From contig CM074703.1 in NCBI GenBank assembly GCA_037367355.1, positions 3,348,001 to 3,412,000 of the forward strand: a stretch of DNA of 64,000 nt, written 5' to 3'. Under the pieces are notes generated by a model. It searched no databases. It was given only the letters and a program-made list of their open reading frames with translations, and was not told the origin of the DNA. Source of the stretch: Neoscytalidium dimidiatum. Its lineage: Eukaryota; Ascomycota; Dothideomycetes; Botryosphaeriales; Botryosphaeriaceae. This document shows, piece by piece, positions 1-12,260 of the stretch (its first letter is position 1; the number at the start of each line of letters is the position of its first letter). The translations under genes and the position numbers were made by a program.

Positions 1-533
1 TTTGCATCCAAATGACTGCTTCAACTCCAGACAGGAAGCCCCTGGCTGTGGCTCGAAGTGTATGTTTTTTTTTCTGCCATACTTGTGGTAGGCCGGGATA
101 CATACAGCTCATGAAGGTCGCGCAGGTTTGTGAATCGCTTGTCCGGCTCGACGACGGTGAAGTGGATGTTGAGGTAGCCGTCCGGCTGTTGGGCGGCGCG
201 GATCATGTCCACGAGCTCGTGCACTGCGTGCTCGATCTCCGCATTTTGCCGTTCTTGTAGAAAGTAGCACGCGCCTTCTATCCATTTTGCTACGTCCGAG
301 TCCCAGAATAGGTGATTTGGGACGGGCGGCACGTCAGGGGGGTCCGAGTATGAGGGATGCCATTTGAGTTTGAAGGCATCATATCGCCCCGTTTCCTTGA
401 GAACTTTGAGCTGGTACAGCAAGGTTTGCTGGAAGACGACTTCTCTTTTCTTTCCGCAGAACGAGTCCGGGTCGAACTTGGTGTTGACAAATGTTGTTTG
501 CGGGTTGTTCGGCTGTACTCCCTTGCCTGCCAT
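1..533 (-). CDS. GH127 (DUF1680) beta-L-arabinofuranosidase-like, 5' part only
   Basis: First exon of a glycoside hydrolase resembling the GH127 / DUF1680 family, which removes beta-L-arabinofuranose from plant glycans. The exon runs from an ATG at 533 down to 102 (144 codons, phase 0), ending in RDLHELY before a GTATCC donor; the remaining stretch to base 1 is intron and the rest of the gene lies outside the window. Family-like blocks are the early 'FWDSDVAKWIEGA' segment, 'QQPDGYLN' and 'LRDLHELY', which in GH127 precede the catalytic (alpha/alpha)6 barrel core. No signal peptide is visible, so an intracellular enzyme is likely. An in-frame extension upstream of 533 lacks family similarity, so 533 is the preferred start. 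Catalytic residues are off the window, so activity cannot be judged. It is head-to-head with the sugar transporter at 1083, fitting arabinose-containing sugar use. Confidence 0.82.
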
Positions 534-1082
534 AGCTTCACGACGCTCCTGAAAAATTGCAGTGTGAGGGATGGCACGCAGAGGAGACTTGCGGCACATG
601 AAATATCTCCCCTTGGCTGAGAAGCGCCGCAGAGGTGGCACAGAGCTCTCCCACCTTCGGCATACCTACTCCGGCAATCTCGCACCAGCCTACATTGAGC
701 AGATATTGGATTCGTCGAAGGAGCGGCAGCTCGGCAAGTGGTGATGGCATTGTGCGCTGTTCGCCGGGTAGGCGTCGAGCCCACCGCCGAAACACCCCGC
801 ATTCGGCCACACCTGGGGATGAAAACTCCGGTGGGCTGAGACCGCGTGGCGCTCCCTTCGCTTCATGCGAGGCCAGGAAAGACGGGAAGAAGCAACCAAA
901 CAACGCCTCGATGCCGGAGGCCAGAATCTGACCAGCAAGCCTTAACAGCGGCGAGGATGTGGGCGGTCGGTTTTCATAAGTACTGCGGAGAACATCGTCG
1001 AATTTGCGCGACACGGGCTGCATCGAGTCCCCCCTGATTTCCTTCTCGACCACGACTTCCGAGGGATCATCGACTACCCAAA
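534..1082. promoter_or_regulatory. Divergent intergenic region between GH127-like gene and sugar transporter
   Basis: The 549 bp between two divergently transcribed genes (hydrolase to the left, sugar transporter to the right) must hold both promoters. No reading frame here resembles a protein family. Co-regulation is inferred from the arrangement only; I recognise no specific binding motif. Confidence 0.4.
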
Positions 1083-2819
1083 ATGGCAATTCTGGACAAA
1101 TTCTTCCCTCCCGGAGACCGCTATGCAGCACTTCTACTGTATGGAATGGTCTTTGCAACATGCTTCAACGGCTATGATGCGGGAATCATGACGGTCATTT
1201 TGGCCGACAAGCAGTTCACAGATTACTACGACGTCGACGCCAATAAGCAGGGCGTCATCGCGACGATACCGTGGGCGACAACAGGCAAGTCATTCCTAAA
1301 ATAGGGAGCTGCATTTTCTGACAACGCACGTAGGACTGGCGCAGATATTTGTCGGTGGCACTCTTGCAAATCTCGTCGGCCGACTCTGGGCTCTTCGGAT
1401 TTCCATCGTGCTGATGTGCATTGGAGTGTAAGGCGTTTGAATCCCCGCTATGCGCTACTGTGCCTGACTAGATATAGGGTTGTCCAAGTTGTACCTAACA
1501 CATATGGGGTCTTGGTTCTCGGTCGTCTCATCACGTAAGGCTCCTCTTGACGTCTGGCGAGGGCGTAGCTGACTGGCAGTAGTGGTCTTGGATTCGGTTG
1601 CGTCTACATCGCCACGAATCTGTATGTGGCCGAGTGCTCACCAGCAAAGCTCCGTGGCAGCTTCGTTGGAACGGTGTCGAAATTCGGCTACCAGCTAGGC
1701 ACACTCATCGCCTTCTGGGCTGGCTACGGCATGTCGTTCCATACTTCACCATACAACATTGCATGGAGGGTGTCGAATGTCATCCAGATTCCGATCGGAC
1801 TTGCGTTCGTGGTGCTCTCGTTCTGGTATCCTGAAAGTCCTCGCTGGCTGCTTGAGAAATATCCCGACACACCAGAGAAGTGTCTCAGCAACCTGGCCAA
1901 GATACGATCTGGAACGCCGTCGGACGAGAACGTTCAGGTCGAGTTCCACGAGATGGTAGCCTCGTACGAGTTCCGCAAGAAGTATGAGCCGGGATACATC
2001 GGAATTTTTAAGAACAAGGCGCTGCGCAAGCGCCTCTTGTATGGGTTCTACGCCACGGCTCTCCAACAAGTGGGCGGTATTGCGGCGGTGACGATGTACG
2101 CGACGCTCATCTACCAGTCGCTTGGATGGGACAGCGGCAGCCAGGCGCTGGCCATCAACGGCATTCAGGCCGTGCTGCAGCTGTTCATCGTGCTGGTCAA
2201 CACTTTTACTGTGGATCGATTCGGGCGGAAGGCGTTGCTGATGGCAGGGTTCGCCATCCAGTCTCTTGCGCTGCTAATCCTCTCCAGCCTTACGACCTCA
2301 TATCCAAACAATGAAAACAAGGCGGCCGCGGTGGTTGAGGTGGCGATGCTGTTCATCGTTGGACTCACGTACTGCTGGAGCAACGGACCCATTGCGCCGG
2401 CCATTGCCTCGGAGATTTTCCCGCAGCATGTCCGGGACAAGGCGTTCGGCCTCAGTCTGCTGGGCCAAACAGTCTGCTTGCTCGCATTGACTCAACCGTG
2501 GCCGCGGTTCAACGACGAGGTGGGACCGAAGAGCTACTGGCTGCTCTTCAGCCTGAATGTGGCAGCACTGGTAAGTCGATGCATACGGATAGATCCGCCG
2601 GACGTTGCTGACAACGAGCAGATATCTGTGATCATAATCTTGCCCGAGACGAAGGGTATCTCTCTGGAGCGTATGGATAAGATCTTCGGCGAGATCGATG
2701 CCGTGTCGGCTGGAGAGACAGAGATGGAGGAGAAGACAGACGCATCGAACCCGCGAATCAGCGCGGAGAAAAGCGTGATCGAGACGGGCGAGAGGGCGGT
2801 GCACATCGATCGCGTTTGA
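1083..2819 (+). CDS. MFS sugar transporter (sugar porter family)
   Basis: A 12-TM sugar porter (TCDB 2.A.1.1-like) for proton-coupled uptake of a sugar across the plasma membrane. Five exons: 1083-1284, 1334-1427, 1478-1534, 1583-2570 and 2622-2819, giving 512 aa. The joins restore sugar-porter signatures: 'GYDAGIM' in TM1, 'GRLWALR' between TM2 and TM3, 'PESPRWL' after TM6, 'DRFGRKALL' between TM8 and TM9, and 'PETKG' after TM12. The last intron (2571-2621) is a multiple of three without a stop, so a naive reading frame runs through it; removing it restores continuity before the PETKG motif. Intron 1 starts with GC (GCAAGT), a rare but functional donor. Substrate is unknown; the neighbouring GH127-like and GH39 genes suggest a plant-wall sugar or short oligosaccharide. 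Confidence 0.9.
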
Positions 2820-3305
2820 AATGCACCTTGCGTTGGTTTTTCTTTTTTTTTATAACTTTCTTTTTCAACTGCATATGAGAATGGATCAAAGGAGGTTCCC
2901 AGATCGTCTTACTGAGAATTCCAAAATCTTGTTATTCTTGAAACTACCCCGAGACATCGGCAAGTGCGTGAGTCTTACGTGACAATCATCTCTGCGTGGC
3001 ATGCTGCTTGGCTTTCGAGGAGAGATGAGTGCGGCTCCTCGAGCAGGCAGGGATTGCAATGACGCGTGAAGTGTGTTTGCTGGGCGATGAGCTGGACGAC
3101 AAGTGAAGGTTGCCTGGTAAGACGCGACGGATAGCGGGAAGCGGAAGACGGCGAAGCAGGCGGCGGCCGGGGATCAGCCGGGGCGGACGGACGCAGGCGC
3201 GCGGGCTACGCTGGCTGGGCTGGGCTGGGCTGGCACGGCGGGAAGGGATTCAGGGCACTTTCACGTTCACTCCCTCTTTCTTTGTGAGACAGCGGCAGCT
3301 GCAGC
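2820..3305. other. Gene-free spacer
   Basis: Poly-T rich 3' region of the transporter followed by a G/C-rich upstream region of the glycosyltransferase, with short GGCTG iterations around 3211-3232. No coding potential recognised. Confidence 0.5.
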
Positions 3306-4596
3306 ATGCCGAACGGCACTTACTCCTACCCCAAAGCCAGGTCGCCCAGGTCCATCCATGTGCCGCCCTCCAACGTCCAGCAATGGAGCCCGCGCCCGCG
3401 TTCCTGGCGCCGCTCGCGCTGTCTGACCCTCGTCGCCGTCGCTCTCCTGCTCCTGCTCTGGTACAACCACGGCAGCCCTGACGCCGCCGCCCGTTCCCGC
3501 CTGCCCAACGGCCTCGCCGACGCCGGCATCGACTGGTCGCGCTTCGCATACACACAGTACGCCACCAATGGCGCCTACCTGTGCAACTCGGTCATGCTGT
3601 TCGACCAGCTGCACCGCCTGGGCAGCCGCGCCGACCGCGTGCTGTTCTACCCCGAAGAATGGGACACCACCGTCGAGAGCTCCACGGACCGCGACAGCCA
3701 GCTGCTGGTCCTGGCCCGCGACAAGCTCAACGTGCACCTGGTGCCCATGAACATGCAGAGCGTGCGCGCCGAGGGACGCGAGGAGGACGAGTGGGAGGAG
3801 ACCTGGGACTTCTCCGTGAACAAGTTCCTGGCCTGGAACCTGACCCAGTACGACCGCGTCCTCCACGTCGACAGCGACGTCTCCCTGCAGCGCTCGCTCG
3901 ACGACCTCTTCTTCCTGCCCGATGCTCCGGTCGCCATGCCTCGCGCCTACTGGGAGCTGCCGCACACCCGCAAGCTGACCTCGCTCCTGGTCCTGCTCAA
4001 GCCCTCGGCCTCCGAGTACGAGGCCCTGATGCACGCCGCCTACACCTCCGAGGGCAGCTATCACCGCTTCGACATGGAGCTGCTGAACGAGCGCTACCGC
4101 GACTCCGCCATGGTCCTGCCCCATCGCAACCTCGCCCTCCTTACCGGCGAGTTCCGCTCGCAAGATCACACAATGTATTTGGGGAACGAGGATGAATACT
4201 GGGACCCGGAGAAGGTCCTGGATGAAGCCCGCATCGTGCACTTCTCGGATTGGCCATTGCCCAAGCCCTGGATCATGTGGCCCAACAAGCTTCTCAGTGA
4301 GATGCTCCCCAAGTGCAGGATCCGCCCGGGCACTTCCGCTGAGAGCGGCTGCCAGGACAGAGACATCTGGAAGGCCTTGTATGAGGACTTCCGCTTCAGA
4401 CGCAAGGTACGTGCCCAGTTCCGGGGTCAAATTTTTTTTTTTTTTGCAGACCATTGACAAGTTTCAGGATGTCTGCAAGCTGCTCAGCGTCCCAGCGCCC
4501 CAATGGCCTCCGCCTCCCAAGATGAGCAAACCGAAGTCCAAGACCGATGAACCCTCAAAGCCTCGAGCAAAGCACGAACCTAAGGAGACGCCATAG
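3306..4596 (+). CDS. GT8-type glycosyltransferase, type II Golgi membrane protein (GNT1-like)
   Basis: A 409-aa enzyme of the glycogenin/GT8 fold, closest in layout to fungal alpha-N-acetylglucosaminyltransferase GNT1, which adds GlcNAc to Golgi glycans. Exons 3306-4406 and 4468-4596 are joined over a poly-T intron. A short basic cytosolic tail is followed by a single hydrophobic anchor at about residues 39-51 (TLVAVALLLLLWY), giving type II topology. 'YATNGAYLCNSVMLF' marks the nucleotide-sugar binding start of the domain. The metal-binding DXD is 'HVDSDV' at D189 and D191. 'VHFSDWPLPKPW' near the end fits the family's C-terminal HxxD/W region. The tail is proline/lysine rich. Sugar donor and acceptor are inferred from the family only. 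A long antisense frame over this GC-rich exon is a shadow. Confidence 0.85.
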
Positions 4597-5569
4597 ACGG
4601 ATTCGTTAGAGTATAGCGCGTATATGGTTCGTTCGGCATATTAGACTGCATATCCGGGAGTTTGGGCGTTTTTGCGTGGTTTTCCAGCAAGCGGTCTGCA
4701 CGGCAACGTTCGGCCGGACTTCACGAGGATTGATGACAGAATCGTGCTCATAATGCGGCTGGCGGTGAATTCTTTGAAGATTTCATCGGATGAGGTGTGC
4801 GTGACCGGGCAAAAGGGAAAATGGACGTCATCAGGACCCCTTTTGGCGTAATAAACTGGGTCCAACAGGCGAGCTTCTGTCGATAGCGGCGGGCGGATCC
4901 TCTCCCTCCATATTCCGCTTCCTTGTTGAGGAATTTTCCGTGGTCATCTGTGCCGGAAACAACCCTTTCAAGTGTTTGGCTCAGCTCTGTTGTTTACAAA
5001 CCCAAATCTCCGGTGGGAACGACAGGAACTCCGATGGGCTGCGCCACCAAATTTAGCAACACGCACGATAAGGCACGGATCACGTTTACACGCGGTCGGT
5101 CCCGTTGCATGTGCGGAGATGCGGGGAATAATTTAGCAATTTTGCAATGCTTCTGACCCGTTTGCCATGTTCGCTGCTGTTTCTCAGACACTCTGGCCGT
5201 TTTGTTTCCGCGAGGATATTGTGATTCTTTGACGTATGGTATTTTGGCATTGAATGGCCGTCTCTCACATGGCGTGCTCTCGTCTGCTCACTCAAAATAA
5301 ACCTACGACTCTTGTAGATAGCTCATGGCTATTGTCTAGCCCTATGGATAAAGTCATACATCAAAGCCCTCCGCTTCCTAGAATCTTCAGCATTCAATTG
5401 CCAGATACCGGTCCGGTGGGCTCGCTGCGCAAGATCCGGGAAGCTTTGGCCTCACAAATCCTCGTTTCTTTCTCCTATTCTATTTCGTATTTAATGCTCC
5501 CGCGTCCTCCCGCCTAGCTGGACCAAGCCTCCTCTTTGGCACCACCTCCAGCTAGCAGAGCCCACAATC
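4597..5569. other. Intergenic region, includes promoter of the GH39 gene
   Basis: About 970 bp without a convincing gene; the small frames here resemble nothing. The last 100 bp, pyrimidine-rich before the ATG at 5570, are a normal 5' UTR/promoter zone. Confidence 0.45.
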
Positions 5570-7309
5570 ATGCATTCTGCGCTTGTTGTCGCCCTGGCTG
5601 GCCTCGGCCTGGCCAAGCCAATCACCGATGTGAAGCTCGACAAGAGGGCTACGGATACTGCCGTCGTCCATCTTTCCAACAACACGGGAAATCCCAGTCA
5701 CTACGCTTCTGGCGTCCTCTACGGAATTCCGGACACACCGAACCAGATTCCTGACGAATTTTACACGGGCATCGGCTTCAACTACGCCAGAGCTGGTGGC
5801 GCTCAAGTTGCATCACCCGGCCGCGGGTGGATTTGGAACGAGTATCCGGTAGGAATTGAAATGCGCTGCTTATTTGAAGCTATGCTAAGAATTCAATTGC
5901 ATAGAAACGTTTTGCTTCTGCGCTTTCCAACTATCAGACCACGCGGAAGCATGGCGGGACTTTTATTCTGCTCCCCCACGACGTGTGGGGAGCGGATGGG
6001 ACCCAGAACTCCTCCGCGCCGTACCCAGGCGACAACGGAGACTGGAGCTTCTACGATGCATATCTGGACCAGTTGATTTCTGATCTCAAATCCAATGGCA
6101 TGGCCGAGGGCTTGGTCTTCGATATTTGGAACGAACCCGACCTGTCCGCATTCTGGAATCGTGACCAGGAGCAGTATCTGCAAGTTTGGGGGCGGACGTA
6201 TCACAAGATCAGGTAGGTTTTCAACTGCAAGATTCGAGGCACGGCTGGCAGCGGAAAGCTTCGTTCCAAGTGAAAAGGGCTGCAGAGACACGAGTTCTTC
6301 AAGAGCGAACAACTCACGTTTCGTACCTGATGGGGCCGTTGAAGCAGTTGTTCGGCTGTTCATTTTACGCCTTTTGTTGCACATTCACGCCCAGAGGCCC
6401 GCTTCGAGTACCCGCGCGAACATTCCTCTTAATTCCATATGTCGAATGGCCACGTCTTCTGGGAACACACGCTCACACCTGGCCTGCAGAGACGCCCTCC
6501 CCGACGTCCTCATCAGCGGACCATCGAGCTCCAACTCTCCGACCACAAACCCAACGTGGTGGGACGCCTACCTCAGCTTCGTCGCGTCCAACAACTCGGT
6601 CCCGGACCAATGGTCCTGGCACATGGAGTACGCGGGCGGCGACATGCTGGAGACGAACGGCAACCTGCAGCGGCTGCTGGAGGCGCACTCGCTGCCGCGG
6701 CGGCCGCTCAACATCAACGAGTACGGCGTGTTCGACGAGCAGGTGCCGGCGGGCGCGGCCTGGTTCATCGCGCAGCTGGAGCGGGTCGACGCGCACGGCC
6801 TGCGCGGCAACTGGCTGTCCGGCGGCGCCGACGGCGGCGCCCTGCACGACTACCTGGCGTCGCTGCTGGGCAAGCCCGGCGCCGGCACCGACGCGTACGA
6901 CCCGCTCGCGGCCGGCTACTGGCCGAACGGCGAGTGGCAGGTGTACCGCTACTACGCCGCGAACATGACGGGCTCCCGCCGCGGCACCTCCCCGTCCGCC
7001 GACGCGAAGCTGGACGCCTACGCCACCGTCGCCGACGACCTGGTCAGGACGCTGGTCGGCGTGCGCGTCGCCACGGGCACCTGGCAGCTGCAGATCGACG
7101 GGCTCAGCGCCGTGGGCCTGCCCGAGAGCGGGTCGCTGAACGTGCACACCTGGGGGTTCGAGGATAACGGGCACTTCGGGGAGGTGGACGGCCCCAAGGA
7201 CTTGGGCTGGTATGCGCACGACTACTCGGGAGATAGCGTCACCTTCCCGGTTTACCAGACGGATAAGGTGACGGCGTATGCGTTTGAGTTTGCGGTAGGG
7301 TCGGCGTGA
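5570..7309 (+). CDS. Secreted GH39-like glycoside hydrolase
   Basis: A clan GH-A hydrolase resembling family GH39 (beta-xylosidase and related activities), 468 aa. Exons are 5570-5848, 5905-6212 and 6490-7309. The N-terminus is a short signal peptide (MHSALVVALAGLGLA) with a Lys-Arg Kex2-like site soon after. The candidate acid/base is E170 in 'FDIWNEPD' and the candidate nucleophile E273 in 'NINEYG'; both clan GH-A strand-end glutamates are present. A C-terminal beta-rich part from about residue 330 fits the accessory domain of the family. Intron 2 (6213-6489, 277 bp) is unusually long for this window; the join to 'RDALPDVLISGPSSS' is clean, but a small extra exon inside it cannot be excluded. 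Substrate is inferred to be a plant-wall glycan. Confidence 0.82.
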
Positions 7310-8472
7310 GTCTTGGAAGGAGCTTTTTCCCCGACGATAACGAGGATGGGGAGTTGCCGCTCGTTGTTGATCTGAGCGGCTGGTACATAAGTTGACGACT
7401 GACGTACATATGGAATGAGAAATGTTTGCTTTGGCTCAAGCATGGTGATCAGGTGCTGATCATCAAATGACAGCATTGACCGCTCGACCGCTGCTTGGCT
7501 CTCTGAGTAAATTTCAATCCTATTGCAGCTGAAAGGCTCAGTGTTCCTTCTGCCGTCCAGTTTGTCAACCGACGGGTACGTGAATTTGCGGTATTGTTAA
7601 GTATGCACGCCTGGACTGATTCCAGCCACCGGCGTTCTACGAAGGACCAAATTAAATAGTTGCCGTCTATTATCGCTCGCTGGCTTGTAGGCAGGCGTCT
7701 GCCACTCGCGCTCGAGCCTGGAGCTGGCAGCTGATTCTCCATGGCGTCATGGTACCTGCATGCTGAGATGCTTGGGCTGCCAGAAGAGGAAGAAAAAAGA
7801 TGCAGCGTACGTCTACATGCAGTAGCCGAAGGTACATCCCCCTGCAGGCCGACTCGTGCTGAGAGCGGGACGGCGCGCGTTTCGGATAGTGTGGGGAAGC
7901 CATGTAGGGTCCGAGGGTGACTTTGAGGTCAAATGGACAGTGGATCGGGAAAGAGATCGGCCGAAGAGTGTGGGGAGGCAATAGTGCCAGATCCACCGGA
8001 TGCAAGCGCATCTAGATATTATAGCAGATCATCGTCCACCGGGATGCATAACAGGCACTAGCGGCAAATCCACGTGGAACAGGTATTTGCTACCTATCAC
8101 AACCCTGCGTCGTTACCGCTGATTCCAGATTGCGAAAGCATGCAGACAACTGCATACAGACAACAAGGGCGAGCGTGCTGGTTCCTAGGATGATGCCAGC
8201 CCAAGGGGAAAAAAAACAAACTGATAACACAGCTTGAATCAGCGCAGTCCTCAGAGCCAGTTTGAGGATTAGGCAAGGGCTCATCGGGGGCTATAGGGAA
8301 GGGGACGGAAAGACTGGAATAGGCTGAAGTGGGGAGGGCTGGGCAGCGCGTGATCGGGCCTTTCCCCCGCGGTTAAGAAGGAGACGGATCATGCCTTAGT
8401 TGATGCTAGTCTGCTGCTCGTATCACTCCTCCTACCCTCAGCCATGCCACATCCACGATCAGATATGATGCC
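7310..8472. other. Gene-free stretch upstream of a transcription factor gene
   Basis: About 1.16 kb with several small frames but no protein-family resemblance and no clear repeats. It probably holds the long promoter of the regulator gene that starts at 8473. Confidence 0.45.
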
Positions 8473-11400
8473 ATGGCGGCCACTCCATCGTTCCAAGGAC
8501 ACATCTCCCCCGGCAGCAGTTCGCACAGCCCTTTCTCGGTCGGGTCGTCGTCGGCCGGCCGGCATCGCTGCGACCAGTGCCCGAGCAGCTTTGTGCGGCT
8601 GGAGCACCTGAAGAGACATCAACGGGACCACTGGGAGAACAAGCCCTTCGTTTGCCCCCTGTGCGGGAAAGGCTTCACCAGGAGGTACGCACCCCCGACC
8701 GCAGAGTGCGAGGTCGACGGACGCTGCTCACACGCGACAGCGACACGTTGAAACGGCATGAAACAGTGCACGCTGCCATGTCCCAAGCCGGCGACAGCCT
8801 CGACGTGACCCAGACGAGGTCTCGCAGGGGGCCGCGAATCCGGGCATGCCGCAACTGCGCCCAGGCTCGGGCGCGATGCAGCGGCGAGGGCGTGTGCGCC
8901 CGCTGCTCATCCAAGTCAATCCCGTGCGAGTACCCGGAGAAGCGGCGCAAGACGGCGTCCAGCAGCGGTGACGGCGAGGGCGACGACGGCCCTCGCGCCC
9001 TGGATCCGGCCTCGCAGCGCCCACCCGACGACCACCCGCCCTGGTCTTTTGCAGATGGGAATATCCCAACTCAGCAAGGTGGCCTCTCCCAGGATCCCAA
9101 TTCTGCCGCATTCCAGGCCCCTTCGTATCGGGAACCGGAGCCTCCTCGGCATCAAGGCAACGGAGACGCGCAGCACGTCCTCAATCAGTCTACCCAAACA
9201 GCAAGTCTTCCTCTCGGCCAGCATCAAGAGCCTTTCCATGATCGAACGTCCACCACTCTCGTGCCCGTAGGATCCAACTACCAGTCGCATCCCACCCAAG
9301 ATATTGCCATGAACCTGGACGCCGTCTACGACCCGAACATGTATTCCATCAATTGGCTACCAACCGCTTTTAACGATGACCTGGATTACGCCGCCTTTAC
9401 TGGCTTTGGAATGCCTTTGCAGGTGTCAAATATGGCTGCTCCATTCTCTGCCCTGACATCGGAACAAATACCAATGGATCCACCCAGATTCCATACACCG
9501 CGAGAACAGCACGGTTCTCCCAGGGAGACGACCTCTAGTCACGCAAGCTCCGACAGCGCCGGCAGATTCTATGCGACGAGCACCGACGGAGCCAGAATGC
9601 CATTTTCAACACAGGGAAAGAAGCGTCCCATCCACGTTGTGAATGCCGAGCATATCCGCTCCTCTTTCTTCAGGGATCAATCGACCTTTGCCTTTCCGCA
9701 AGCGAACTTGCCATTTGACGATGTATCTCCAAATGCCGGTCCTACCCCACAACTAAGCTCACGAGCCTATGATAAGATAGCCGGTGCATTCAAGCGAGTA
9801 TGCCACGGTCTGGCCACTCCGTTCCTACCTTTTTCAACACAGCATCTCCCATCTCCGGCGCATTTCAGCTATTTCGTCCAGCTTTTCTTCGAGCATTTTC
9901 ATCCTATCCTTCCAATCCTTCATCCGCAGACCTTACGCCTAGACGAGGAACACTGGTTACTTGCGTTAAGCATCTCCGCTATTGGAAGTCGTTATGCGGA
10001 CTCTGAGGAGCTCTTGGAAACGGCCCTGCCGATGACCGAATTCCTCCGGAGGGCTGTGATGGTTGAGGTAAAGCAGTCAGAATTAACCCCTTTCTCCATT
10101 CAAGAGTCAATGCCCTGATCCCCCACTTTCGTGCACTTGGACACATCTGTCCTTTACATGCCCTTTTCCCTACGGACGTACAAGTCGTTCTCGAGTCCAC
10201 TGGATATGCTCAGGCCTAGACTTATCCGCAACTGGAATTTGAATACGCTGACATAATCTCGTAGGCCGAGTCGCATTTCCCGCAGGAAAGACCACTACCG
10301 CTTCTCCAGACCATGCTGCTTAATGAAATCGGACTCATTTATAGCGGGTCAACACGCTTCCTCGATGCAGCGCAGCGTGAACATGGCCGATTCGTCGAAG
10401 CCATCCGCACCTGGAACCTGCTGCCTGCAACAGACTGGGATACCACCTCTTGGGCGCAATGGGCTTTGGCTGAGTGCAAGAGTCGTCTCGCCTATGCAAT
10501 CTGGGTACTGATCCGACTTGTGTCCATCACCATGGCAGAAAGCTGACAGTGGTTTCAGTTACTGGATTGCATGATCGCGTATCATCAGGATCAAAGACCG
10601 TTCCTCACACTTGAAGACATGCAGGGTCGACTTCCATGTAGCGAAGAGCTTTGGGATGCTCGCAGCGAGGATGAGTGGAAGAAGCTGTGCTCTAAAATTG
10701 AAGGTAAGGAAAATGATAGGCATTCGCGCCCTCAGAAAGTCGACCAATTTAACGAACCATCAGCAAACCCGCCAATCAACGAGGCCATGCACAGGCTCTA
10801 CGTCAACAAAAAGGTAAAGGCAGACATCGGCGAGTTTAGCAGAGTACTGCTCATCCACGGCATCTTCCACGAAACATGGGCAGTGGCCAAGTACCACCGC
10901 CGCTCCCTCTCCTCCTGGGTCCCTTCCGCCGAGAAGCCACTGCCGGAGGGTAACCCGTCCGGCGCCTCTCACCCCTCCGCTGAACGCAGCCTCTACCTAC
11001 CCGAAAACCCGCTGTACTCGAAATGGCGCAACGCCGCGTGCGACTGCGTCGACACGCTCCATTGGGCGGCTAACGCCACGATCGCGCAGAACTCGGGCTC
11101 GGAGCACGCCACCGTCTTCCACCTGCACGCGTCGCGCACGGTGCTGCTCACGCCGTTCGGCGAGATCGGCGCGCTGGCGCGGTCGATGGCGTCGTGGGCG
11201 AACAAGAACAGCGCGGACACGCAGTCGCTGCCGGAGCTGACGCGCCTCGAGAGCAAGGTCTTCCAGTGGGTGCAGAAGGACCAGCACAAGGCCCGCCTGG
11301 CCATGATCCACGCCGGCGCGCTGTACTGGCACGTGCGCCGCTTCAGCAAGGCCGCCTTCTACGAGCCCAGCGCCGTCTACCTCGCCACCCTGGCCATGTG

Positions 11401-11839
11401 GGCGTATGCCTCGTACACCGCGCTCGCGACCAAGGCGCTGGCCCACGGCCAGGCCGCCCGCAGCCACCCGCGCCCCGGCAGCAGCAGGAGCGGCAGCCCG
11501 TCCCCGACGCCGCCCGACGGGATCAGCCCGTCCGTGCAGTCGAATGCGGACAGCATGCTCGGCGACGATCCGACGTTCATTCGGCTGGATCGCCCGAACG
11601 ATGACGAGATGGTGCAGCTGTATGTCCGGAATGGGCACCCGTCGCGCATGAAGGCAAACGTGACGGGCGTGGGGAACTTGTCGTCGCCAATGGGCCCGGA
11701 GAGGGTGTTGAGGGAGGGTTGTAAGATATTGGCTCCCATGGCTTTGACATGGGGCGTGGCGCACGAGTATGTGAGGATACTGTCGGCTATGGCGGAGGTA
11801 GTGTCGAGTGTGAGAGAGAGGACTGCAGCAGGCCTGTGA
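8473..11839 (+). CDS. Transcription factor with two C2H2 fingers, a Zn2Cys6 cluster and a fungal-specific TF domain
   Basis: A nuclear regulator of about 999 aa from five exons: 8473-8684, 8741-10067, 10265-10504, 10559-10703 and 10764-11839. Two C2H2 fingers come first: C33/C36/H49/H53, and C61/C64/H77/H81 interrupted by intron 1. They are followed directly by a fungal binuclear cluster, C107-x2-C-x6-C-x5-C-x2-C-x6-C133 ('ACRNCAQARARC'). A serine/proline/glutamine-rich linker leads to a fungal-specific TF domain (PF04082-like) at about residues 420-600 ('FFEHFHPILPILHPQT', 'LLNEIGLIYSGS'). The combination of both finger types is known in a subset of Pezizomycotina regulators. The second intron (10068-10264) could hide a small exon, and the 10704-10763 intron is in frame and could be retained. 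Target genes are unknown; the secreted hydrolase and transporter upstream are candidates by proximity only. Confidence 0.87.
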
Positions 11840-12260
11840 TACCATTCCTCTTGGTGTAGTCGATCGCTGTACGATTGAAAGAGCTGTTTGCAACAAAGTC
11901 GGCGTTAATTCAGCGCGGCCATGTCGCGCGAAGGAATGGGAAACTTGAGCCTTGTTTCGCTGTAACAGTACGCATGCGTGCGTATGTAGAGTGGAAGCTG
12001 TCTGGAGGAAGATATCCAGGAATAATGCGAACCATACATCCAATTGACTGCTTCATTTCCGTGTGGGCGCAGTTTCCAACTACATTACTGCTTATCGCAA
12101 CCCCAAAGAAGTGAGCCCACTCGTCTTATTTTGGATTACCCTTTTTTAATTTGATAAGGGGTGCCTGTTTATTTCTTTCTTTTGACACGAAATGTATGTA
12201 TGCCTCATTGTAACGCTTAGGGTAATGACGTAGATAGAGACTTTGAACTAATCCTTACAA
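11840..12260. other. Convergent intergenic region
   Basis: 3' flanks of two convergent genes (regulator on plus, kinase-like gene on minus). Nothing else recognised. Confidence 0.45.

Noticed and set aside
3267..4460. 397-codon minus frame opposite the GT8 gene
   Set aside because: GC-rich shadow of a real gene. Composition is Val/Gly/Gln/His biased with no domain, while the plus strand shows a clear glycosyltransferase.
6213..6489. Coding exon inside the long GH39 intron
   Set aside because: A minus-free reading frame exists, but it shows no family similarity and removal of the whole segment gives a clean join; kept as an uncertainty only.
10997..12043. 348-codon minus frame opposite the end of the C2H2/Zn2Cys6 regulator
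   Set aside because: Arg/Ala/His-rich antisense artefact of GC-rich codons; no motif.
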